Positions 1-4,908 of a stretch of DNA of 5,716 nucleotides are shown here, one piece after another; position 1 is the first letter of the stretch, and each line of letters starts with the position of its first letter. The notes under the pieces are model-generated. The model was not told the DNA's origin. It searched no databases and saw only the letters and a program-made list of their open reading frames with translations. This DNA comes from Alphaproteobacteria bacterium (GTDB lineage Bacteria > Pseudomonadota > Alphaproteobacteria > UBA8366 > GCA-2717185). The translations under genes and the position numbers were made by a program. The stretch is taken from NCBI GenBank assembly GCA_016764135.1, contig JAESSL010000416.1:1-5716 (forward strand). Reading direction: 5' to 3'.

Positions 1-504
1 CTGGAGCGCCTTGGTTCTGGAGAGCACGCGACGTTCAAGATCATCCCGTGCGCGCCGCAATTCAGCTTCGGCTTCTTTTCGCGCCGTAATATCCGACCCG
101 GTTCCCCGGAAACCAATGAAATTTCCTTCCTGCCCAAAAACCGGCACGCCGTTAATGGAAAGATGAACGATATGCCCTTCGGGAAGCTCTCGGGGATGTT
201 CAAATCCTCGAAATTGGCGATGCATGATCAAATCATCCAAATGTCGACGCCACAATTTTGGATCAACATCCGGTATTCCGGACTCCTGGCGCGTTTTGCC
301 CAGCAATTTCTGGGGCGGAACGCCTGTAACTTTCTCAAAGTTTTCGGAAAAATAGGAAAACCTCAAATTCTCATCCATTTCCCAAAACCAGTCGGCGCTC
401 GCCTCTGTAAAATTTCTGAATCGCCGCTCGCTTTCCCGCAAAGAGAACTCGGTTGATCGGCGCGTCACGATCTCATGTCGCAAGGCCGCCGTCTGCTTCT
501 TGAC
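1..504 (-). CDS. PAS/PAC-domain sensor segment, probably the cytoplasmic part of a split sensor kinase (runs off left edge)
   Basis: This frame is open from just after the TAG at 505-507 to the window edge, 168 codons, and is in register with the upstream membrane sensor. It begins with a charged signalling helix (VKKQTAALRHEIVTRR, then LRESERRFRNF). A PAS domain follows, with WFWEMDENLRFSYFS, a RGFEHPREL segment, INGVPVFGQEGNFIGF and the typical PAC ending RGTGSDITARKEAEAELR. A second coiled coil (RRARDDLERRVLSRTKALQ) reaches the edge; in this family such a helix commonly leads into a HisKA dimerisation domain, which would lie outside the window. No good independent start is visible. TTG at 481-483 and GTG at 466-468 are possible but lack a strong ribosome-binding site, and the first in-frame ATG (376-378) lies inside the PAS fold. 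It is either the downstream half of a gene broken by a nonsense codon or a separately restarted gene. Confidence 0.8.
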
Positions 505-1467
505 CTAATCCGACAACCGACGGCTGGCGAACCGTTCGCGCCAGGACATCAGCAACGCGCCCACGATGACCAACGATAACAGAAACGCAATCGAGATTTG
601 TTGCGCAATGCTCTTCGGGTCCAGAAGCCCCAGACTGGCCGTCGGAACGCCGACGCTCACAATCAGGGGATAGGCGTCCAATTGGCGAAAAGCGTAATAC
701 CGCGACAGGCCGTCGATCACGCTGGTCTCGGTGAAGGCGCCCGTGTTCGCAATTTTCAAATGTTCCCAGAGGGCGGAACGATCCAACGTCGGCGCGTCTT
801 CGCCTAAATCGTAACCGGACCTCGCGCGCAACGTTTTATCCACCCCCACCAGATTAACGACGCTATCGGGGCCAACCTTTAGCGTTTCAAAAAAATGCGT
901 GAACTTTTTAACTTCCATCGCAGCGAAAATGACGCCGCCAAATTTTCCGTCCGCCAACGTTATTCGGCGCACCAGGCGCACGAGAAACTTGTCGGAATTC
1001 CGTCCTCGTCGAGGCGTTGACAAATAAACCTCGTCGCCCGTCGCGGCTTGCTGAAATTTGAAATACGCCCGATCCTTTGCGGTCACCCCGGGCTTGAGCT
1101 TGTGCCCGGACACCGACAAGGGGCCGCCGTCAGGACCAATGATCGTAATGTGCGACAGTATGGTCCGGTCAAGCGGAACCGCGCGCATATAGGCGCGAAC
1201 AGCCGGCAGCCCGCCTTCCTGAAGGTAAGTGCGCCGAACCGATTTTAGATAATTATCGCTGTAATTAAACAGATCCAGAATTCTGTTTTCAATGTTCTGG
1301 ACCTGCCGCGCCGCTTGTCGGACATTTGCCTCAAAGGCTTGATCCCGCTGATCGAAAATGGACCAGTACGCCCCAGCCCAAGGGGCCAGAACAAGAACGG
1401 CGCAGACCACAAGAAATGGGTTTATGAGACGTGACGCCAGCGAATTTTTACGCACATTTTCATGCAT
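505..1467 (-). CDS. Membrane sensor with periplasmic dCache-like domain, ending at an in-frame amber codon
   Basis: The 320-residue product has a short basic N-terminus, a transmembrane helix at about residues 14-35, an extracytoplasmic region of about 250 residues, a second transmembrane helix at about 287-309 and a short basic tail (WRERFASRRLSD). The extracytoplasmic part resembles double-Cache (PDC) ligand-binding domains, with IIGPDGGPL, then DRAYF at 132-136, the GEVYLS-like GDEVYLSTP, and a second lobe ending YAFRQLDAYPLIVSVGVP. Such domains bind small molecules outside the cell and signal to a cytoplasmic output. Here no output domain precedes the stop; it continues in the same frame after the TAG (see 1-504). 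The ATG start is supported by a GGGAAGG ribosome-binding site 8 bases upstream. The ligand cannot be read from the sequence. Family assignment is confident; whether the truncated product is functional is unknown. Confidence 0.85.
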   Translation of the reverse strand: MHENVRKNSLASRLINPFLVVCAVLVLAPWAGAYWSIFDQRDQAFEANVRQAARQVQNIENRILDLFNYSDNYLKSVRRTYLQEGGLPAVRAYMRAVPLDRTILSHITIIGPDGGPLSVSGHKLKPGVTAKDRAYFKFQQAATGDEVYLSTPRRGRNSDKFLVRLVRRITLADGKFGGVIFAAMEVKKFTHFFETLKVGPDSVVNLVGVDKTLRARSGYDLGEDAPTLDRSALWEHLKIANTGAFTETSVIDGLSRYYAFRQLDAYPLIVSVGVPTASLGLLDPKSIAQQISIAFLLSLVIVGALLMSWRERFASRRLSD

Positions 1468-1560
1468 TCAAAGCGCCTTCCCGTTTATGCAACCGCGAGT
1501 GACGGCGACGAGAATCATAATATAAATGGTAGTACTTAAAAAAGGATAAACTTGGTTAAC

Positions 1561-1584
1561 TAATTTAACGACGATCCTTCGTCG
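1561..1584 (-). terminator. Possible intrinsic terminator of the pilin/small-protein transcript
   Basis: On the minus strand a perfect 6-bp stem (CGACGA with TCGTCG, loop AGGA, 1569-1584) is followed by TTAAATTAGTT. It lies between the 51-residue gene and the dCache sensor, so it could end the riboswitch-controlled transcript. The U-tract is interrupted, so the call is weak. Confidence 0.35.
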
Positions 1585-1664
1585 ATTCAGGGCTGCCCTT
1601 GGTTGATATAGGGCGGCGCGTTTTTGCGCGATCAAGGCTGACTAAAGCGCCCTGGAAAGTTTTG

Positions 1665-1716
1665 GCTATAGTTCTCGGTGTTAATTTTTGGCGATAATTT
1701 TTGGCGATAATTTTCG
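1665..1716. repeat. Four tandem copies of a 13-bp AT-rich unit
   Basis: On the plus strand the units are gctatagttctcg (1665-1677), gtgttaatttttg (1678-1690), gcgataatttttg (1691-1703) and gcgataattttcg (1704-1716). The last two differ at one base. More decayed units can be aligned on both sides (1652-1664 and 1717-1729). The array lies in the 281-base non-coding stretch 1468-1748, downstream of the small membrane-protein gene. The same stretch also holds a weak AT-rich dyad at 1720-1740 and no gene I can support. It could be slippage-derived sequence or a protein-binding array; there is no evidence for either function. Confidence 0.7.
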
Positions 1717-1748
1717 GTAAAAATCGTCGGGGATGATTTTCGGGGGGT

Positions 1749-1904
1749 CTAAATTTTACCTTCTGACACCAGTTTGCAGGTTGTTGCAACGATGAAAAAC
1801 AAAACCACCCCGGAGATATACGGATCGCCATAAGGCAATTCGGAAAACAATCCGCTCCAGGCGTCCCAAGTCTCGAAAACAACGCTGCGGAAGGTATGAA
1901 ACAT
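1749..1904 (-). CDS. Small single-helix membrane protein of unknown function, under its own riboswitch
   Basis: I do not recognise this 51-residue protein. An aromatic N-terminal half (MFHTFRSVVF, then ETWDAWSGLFSELPYGDP) precedes one hydrophobic helix at about residues 29-46 (YISGVVLFFIVATTCKLV) and a short polar tail SEGKI. It has no prepilin E+5 motif and no signal-peptidase site that I can see. The ATG at 1902-1904 is chosen over an in-frame upstream ATG (1950-1952) because GGAG lies 7 bases before it, and because the upstream start would place coding sequence inside the riboswitch. The gene lies downstream of the Flp pilin on the same strand, with a GEMM-type aptamer directly before its ribosome-binding site. 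The amber stop is at 1749-1751. The riboswitch argues that it is a real, regulated gene; a pilus, surface or signalling role is inference only. Confidence 0.7.
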   Translation of the reverse strand: MFHTFRSVVFETWDAWSGLFSELPYGDPYISGVVLFFIVATTCKLVSEGKI

Positions 1905-1909
1905 CTTAA

Positions 1910-2026
1910 ATCTCCATTCGGTGGCCCCGCTGCCATGCCGCGATCCATGCACTCGTTCAGGATACGCCGTTTAGGCCGGAGGCTTCGCGTCCTACTGTTT
2001 TCAGTAGTTTGCCAATTCGTGGAAAT
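1910..2026 (-). promoter_or_regulatory. GEMM-I (cyclic-di-GMP class I) riboswitch upstream of the 51-residue gene
   Basis: The minus strand carries the class-I core: GGCAAAC (about 2007-2013), a P2 hairpin CTACTG/CAGTAG with an AAAA loop (1992-2007), GGACGCGAAGCC, then CCGGCCTAA. A P3 arm (1960-1967 pairing with 1940-1946, one bulged base) follows, then GGCAGCGGGGCCACCG, which closely matches the 3' half of the Vibrio Vc2 aptamer. A 7-bp closing helix can form between 2020-2026 (ATTTCCA) and 1910-1916 (TGGAGAT). The latter contains the GGAG ribosome-binding site of the small gene, which suggests translational control. Deviations from Vc2 are G where the ligand-intercalating A47 is expected and AAAA instead of GAAA in the tetraloop. 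Confidence 0.88.
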
Positions 2027-2040
2027 CCATCATGCCCAAT

Positions 2041-2064
2041 GCGCTGATATTCGATTTTCAGCGC
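2041..2064 (-). other. Intercistronic hairpin between pilin and second riboswitch
   Basis: A perfect 7-bp dyad (GCGCTGA with TCAGCGC, 10-base loop) lies 13 bases after the pilin stop and 14 bases before the second aptamer. No U-run follows on either strand, so it is unlikely to be an intrinsic terminator. It could stabilise the pilin message or mark a processing site. Confidence 0.45.
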
Positions 2065-2077
2065 GGGGCGTGGGGAT

Positions 2078-2251
2078 TTAGAGCGCCGCGGCGATCGCGT
2101 TGAACGTATTCGTCAACCCGGCGCCAGCCAGTGATATTGCTGTAATAATAACAACCGCGATCCCGGCGGCGATCAGGCCATATTCGATCGCTGTCGCGCC
2201 ATTCTCATCTTGGCGAAGCGTAGCGACAAAATCCTGAATACAATTTAACAT
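2078..2251 (-). CDS. flp: Flp/Fap-type (type IVb/Tad) pilin subunit
   Basis: The 57-residue prepilin has a short leader ending in QDENG, the Flp processing site and the helix ATAIEYGLIAAGIAVVI. Glutamate is at position +5 and tyrosine at +6 of the predicted mature protein (E23, Y24), followed by a long hydrophobic segment and an alanine-rich end. Flp pilins are cleaved by a TadV/CpaA-type prepilin peptidase and assembled by the Tad secretion system into adhesive pili. The start at 2249-2251 follows an AGGAG ribosome-binding site 9 bases upstream and gives the usual family length; a longer frame from 2299 would run into the riboswitch. No tad/cpa assembly genes are in the window, so this looks like an orphan pilin locus. 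A GEMM-I aptamer directly upstream implies cyclic-dinucleotide control. The family call is secure. Confidence 0.95.
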   Translation of the reverse strand: MLNCIQDFVATLRQDENGATAIEYGLIAAGIAVVIITAISLAGAGLTNTFNAIAAAL

Positions 2252-2260
2252 AACATCCGT

Positions 2261-2380
2261 CTCCTGTTCGGCGGTTCCGCCGCCATAACAATCTTCCAAA
2301 ACCCTGAAAGAACTGCCTTAGGCCGGTAACTCTGCGTCCCATCGTTTCCGACGGTTTGCCATTTCGCTGGAACCCAGACC
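2261..2380 (-). promoter_or_regulatory. GEMM-I (cyclic-di-GMP class I) riboswitch upstream of the Flp pilin
   Basis: On the minus strand: GGCAAACC (2353-2360), a P2 hairpin CCGTCG/CGATGG with a canonical GAAA tetraloop (2339-2354), GGGACGCAGAG, then ACCGGCCTAA. A P3 arm follows (2306-2315 pairing with 2289-2297, one bulged U), then the GGCGGCGGAACCGCCG hairpin (2269-2284). The core, tetraloop and receptor match the class-I consensus, and A is kept where Vc2 has A47. The pilin ribosome-binding site AGGAG (2261-2265) begins 3 bases after the final stem. A closing helix with 2367-2380 is possible but imperfect, so the outer boundaries and the switching mechanism are uncertain. Confidence 0.88.
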
Positions 2381-2654
2381 GTATTTCCCGTTCGGAAAGG
2401 ACGATCCTTCTTGCTACAAGGAGAAATTGACAGAACCCGAACTCTTTCACAGTGACGCTCATCACATCAAAGAAAAGAAATCCCCCAAACAGATGAAATA
2501 TTCAAATAAAAGCGCCGAAGAGCCAAATATTCGCTGATACTTACGCCGTATTATACTTGACCTTTTAGGATATTCGCCTCTAAATCATACCCTGCGTCAG
2601 CACCCAATAAAACCTCCAACACATAGGGCGCACATCCCTGCATAGAGGTGTCAA
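2381..2654. other. Divergent intergenic region
   Basis: This stretch separates the minus-strand pilin transcript from the plus-strand regulator operon, so it must hold or border both promoters. A perfect minus-strand TATAAT lies at 2550-2555 but has no convincing -35 element. A plus-strand TTGACC at 2557-2562 has only a weak -10 about 18 bases later (TAAATC). I see no gene, no clear sigma-54 site and no clear CtrA site. Confidence 0.4.
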
Positions 2655-3008
2655 ATGGCACAACATTTTTTACTCGTCGATGATAGCCGCGTTGCGCGCA
2701 TGGTGCTCAAACGGACCCTTCTTGAGATTTCACCAGACTGTTCCTTCGAGGAAGCCGGCGACGGCGACGAAGCTCTGGCGATCCTGGCGAAAGGCGATAG
2801 CGAATTTGACAGGGCGTTTCTTGATTACCATATGCCGGGCATGACAGGACTGGACCTCCTCGAGGAAATCCGGAAAACCGACACAGCGCTTAAAGTCACG
2901 ATGTTGACCGCCAATATTCAAAATGAAATTAAGGCGCGCGCCGATGCGCTGGACAGCAGCTTTATTGAAAAGCCCATCAACAAAGATAAACTTCTTAACC
3001 TGCTGTAG
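2655..3008 (+). CDS. CheY-like single-domain response regulator
   Basis: The 117-residue receiver has no output domain. The acidic pair is D9-D10 (LLVDDSRVAR), the phosphoacceptor is D57 in AFLDYHMPGMTG, the switch threonine is T85 in MLTAN, and the conserved lysine is K106 in IEKPI. All residues needed for phosphorylation are present. Such proteins act by binding a partner or as phosphate shuttles and sinks. The ATG is preceded by GAGGTG at 5-base spacing. The gene opens a plus-strand unit with a CheC-like phosphatase 9 bases downstream and a PAS histidine kinase after that. The likely cycle is phosphorylation by the kinase and dephosphorylation by the CheC-like protein. The output target is not visible, and nothing else in the window indicates flagellar chemotaxis. 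Confidence 0.95.
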   Translation: MAQHFLLVDDSRVARMVLKRTLLEISPDCSFEEAGDGDEALAILAKGDSEFDRAFLDYHMPGMTGLDLLEEIRKTDTALKVTMLTANIQNEIKARADALDSSFIEKPINKDKLLNLL

Positions 3009-3017
3009 CGCCTCGCC

Positions 3018-3629
3018 ATGATTGATATACCCGAGCTGACATTCGACGCCTTGACGGAGCTGGTAAGCCTGTCGATCAACCGATCCGCAAACGCGTTGAA
3101 TGAAATGATCGGTCATGAGATTACGCTGTCTGTGCCCAAGGTCGAAATAATGGAATTCGAGATGGCGCAAACAAATCTACGGGACCGAATTGACGGCGAC
3201 ATGGCGACGATATGCCAGGACTTTAACGGTCCCATCGAAGGTAAATCTTTCCTGATACTACCCGCGAAAAATAGCCTGGAACTGATTACCCTCATCCTCG
3301 GCGATGACGTCCCCGCAGAAGAAATCCTCGATTACGAGGAGGAAACCCTCGTGGAAGTCGGCAATATCCTGCTGAACGCCTTCCTGGGGAGTCTCAGCAA
3401 TGAGTTGCGCGTGACGATCTCCAGCGAAATTCCGACATTCTCCAAGTTAGACTTTAATGAACATTTTGGTGATGAGGACATTCGAAAACACACGGTTATC
3501 ATGTTTGTACATGTCGATTTTGTCGTTGAGGATGTTCAAATTCCCGGTTACCTTATACTCGTTATAAATGTTATTGCGTTGCAGTCTTTCATCTTTCTGA
3601 TTGATAAATATATCGAGAGAATGTCGTAG
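3018..3629 (+). CDS. CheC/CheX-family phosphatase-like protein
   Basis: The 203-residue protein has the CheC-type two-half fold pattern. The first half contains LSINRSANALNEMIG, where the catalytic E-x2-N motif is not intact. The middle segment KSFLILPAKNSLELITLILG follows. The second half has EETLVEVGNILLNAFLGSL, carrying E113 and N116, the E-x2-N pair that in CheC/CheX hydrolyses the phospho-aspartate of CheY-type receivers. It ends with a GYLILVINVIALQSFIFLID strand-helix pair. One active site is therefore predicted. It starts 9 bases after the response-regulator stop with no clear ribosome-binding site, which suggests translational coupling. The obvious substrate is the neighbouring receiver. 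The last 180 bases are AT-richer than the rest. The family is confident; enzymatic activity is inferred from the motif. Confidence 0.85.
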   Translation: MIDIPELTFDALTELVSLSINRSANALNEMIGHEITLSVPKVEIMEFEMAQTNLRDRIDGDMATICQDFNGPIEGKSFLILPAKNSLELITLILGDDVPAEEILDYEEETLVEVGNILLNAFLGSLSNELRVTISSEIPTFSKLDFNEHFGDEDIRKHTVIMFVHVDFVVEDVQIPGYLILVINVIALQSFIFLIDKYIERMS

Positions 3630-3632
3630 AAA

Positions 3633-3664
3633 GTTGATCAACATTAGCCGGTAAAAGGATCAAC
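3633..3664 (+). promoter_or_regulatory. Possible hairpin enclosing the ribosome-binding site of the histidine-kinase gene
   Basis: GTTGATC (3633-3639) is perfectly complementary to GATCAAC (3658-3664), which ends directly before the kinase ATG. The 18-base loop contains the AAAAGG ribosome-binding site. The first arm is also part of a 10-bp palindrome, GTTGATCAAC (3633-3642). The structure could tune translation of the kinase relative to the two upstream genes. Confidence 0.35.
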
Positions 3665-4867
3665 ATGTCCATTCCCGGACTCGAAACGTCCTGTCTTGTA
3701 AATGTTTTCGACACGTTCGAATCAGGCCTGATTCTGATCGACGGCGATTACCGTATCCTTCACTGGAATAGCTGGGTGTCCAAGGAGTCGGGCGTCGCGC
3801 TCGAGGACGCCAAAGGCGCGTGCTTCGATGATGTTTTTCCCAACAGCGCCGAGAGCTCGCTCCGTCAGGATATTGTTCACGCAATCGAATCCCGGGAAAT
3901 AATCTCCATTGGCATTACCACAAAACTACAATGCTTCTCGTTTGACGATCAAGCTGACAGCTCCACGATTCTAAATCGAAGCGTCAAGGTGCATCCCCAT
4001 GAACTACGTGAAAACGTATGGGGCGCGGTTATTCAAATCACCGACAATATGGAGTTTGACCTTCTTGAAGCGCGCGCGACGCTGGCGGCGCAGTTTGAGG
4101 AGCGAACACGGGAAATTTCAACTGCGAGAGAACGGGCTGAACGTTCGGATCTGGCGAAATCGCATGTCCTGGCGAATTTGAGCCACGAATTCAGAACCCC
4201 ACTGAACGCGATCATCGGGTTCTCGGATCTTATGCAAACAAAAGCGTTTGGTCCGCTCGGACATGATTTCTACAGCGATTACGCCGAGAACATTCACGCC
4301 TCCAGTATCCATTTACTCCATCTGATCGAGCAGGTCCTCGATGTGTCCCGAATTGAATCCGGCGCGCAATCCGTCGAAGAAATCAACATCAATGTAGAAC
4401 AGGCGTTGCGCAATTGCGGCACGATGCTGGCCATGCAAGCGGACCAGACGAATGTATCGATGACGATCGAAATTCCTGAGAAAATACCGATGGTGATCGC
4501 CGATCCCACCAAGTTTCAACAAATTTTCATTAATCTGATTGGCAACGCCATCAAGTACAACAAAGCCGACGGAGACGTTCGCATATACGCCAAAACAACG
4601 CCTGAAAAGGAATTGATTATTTACATCGAAGACACTGGCGATGGTATATCCGAGGCGGATTTGCCTGGCATCCTGCAAAAGTTCGGACGCGGATCCAGTA
4701 GCTATCTGGGTGGTCAGGAAGGCCTTGGGCTCGGCTTGACGATTGTTCAATCTCTAGCGGAAGAAAGCAGTGCGACCTTCCTGCTGACAAGTGAAATTGG
4801 CGTCGGCACAACGGCAACCGTCACCTTTCCCGATGAAAAATTAATCTGGCCGCCCGACGCAACATAA
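3665..4867 (+). CDS. Soluble PAS-domain sensor histidine kinase (HisKA/HATPase_c)
   Basis: The 400-residue protein has no membrane segment. A PAS domain covers about residues 12-130 (FDTFESGLILIDGDYRILHW through WGAVIQITD). A coiled coil (about 133-165) leads to the HisKA H-box LANLSHEFRTPLNAIIGFSD, with the phosphorylated histidine at H174. The catalytic domain shows the N-box INLIGNAIKYN (N290, N294), G1 box EDTGDGI (D323), F-box FGRGSS (F340) and G2 box GLGLGL (353-358). All catalytic elements are intact. The H-box style is that of PleC/DivJ-like alphaproteobacterial kinases. It has no receiver of its own, so the CheY-like protein two genes upstream is the likely partner. The start follows AAAAGGA at about 5-base spacing and is 35 bases after the CheC-like gene. 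The signal sensed by the PAS domain is unknown. Confidence 0.95.
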   Translation: MSIPGLETSCLVNVFDTFESGLILIDGDYRILHWNSWVSKESGVALEDAKGACFDDVFPNSAESSLRQDIVHAIESREIISIGITTKLQCFSFDDQADSSTILNRSVKVHPHELRENVWGAVIQITDNMEFDLLEARATLAAQFEERTREISTARERAERSDLAKSHVLANLSHEFRTPLNAIIGFSDLMQTKAFGPLGHDFYSDYAENIHASSIHLLHLIEQVLDVSRIESGAQSVEEININVEQALRNCGTMLAMQADQTNVSMTIEIPEKIPMVIADPTKFQQIFINLIGNAIKYNKADGDVRIYAKTTPEKELIIYIEDTGDGISEADLPGILQKFGRGSSSYLGGQEGLGLGLTIVQSLAEESSATFLLTSEIGVGTTATVTFPDEKLIWPPDAT

Positions 4868-4871
4868 AGCG

Positions 4872-4908
4872 CCGACGCCGGAACTGATCTAACGTCGGGA
4901 TTAATTTT
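4872..4908 (+). terminator. Intrinsic terminator after the kinase gene
   Basis: A 6-bp stem (CCGACG 4872-4877 with CGTCGG 4893-4898) is followed by GATTAATTTT. It begins 5 bases after the kinase stop, between convergent genes. The transporter stop codon (4901-4903) lies in the T-rich tail. The loop is long (15 bases), so the strength is uncertain. Confidence 0.5.

Noticed and set aside
163..456. Plus-strand open frame of 97 codons
   Set aside because: It lies opposite the clear PAS domain on the minus strand and shows no domain or ribosome-binding site.
1555..1569. Possible CtrA-type site (TTAA...TTAAC) upstream of the dCache sensor
   Set aside because: The half-sites are separated by 5 bases rather than the usual 7; it reads better as a simple AT-rich dyad.
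1565..1948. Minus-strand open frame of 127 codons
   Set aside because: It covers the second riboswitch, the small membrane-protein gene in another frame and the 13-bp repeats; its composition is not protein-like and it lacks a ribosome-binding site.
2041..2064. Intrinsic terminator after the pilin
   Set aside because: The hairpin is followed by ATTGGGCATG, with no U-tract on either strand.
2078..2299. Longer 73-residue version of the pilin
   Set aside because: The extra N-terminus would be encoded by the riboswitch 3' stem; AGGAG and the usual Flp length support the start at 2251.
2205..2465. Minus-strand open frame of 86 codons across the first riboswitch
   Set aside because: The conserved RNA core and the pilin gene in another frame explain this sequence; the translation has no recognisable pattern.
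2730..3170. Minus-strand open frame of 146 codons
   Set aside because: It is a shadow of the CheY-like and CheC-like genes, whose catalytic motifs are unambiguous on the plus strand.
4313..4750. Minus-strand open frame of 145 codons
   Set aside because: It is a shadow of the histidine kinase catalytic region.
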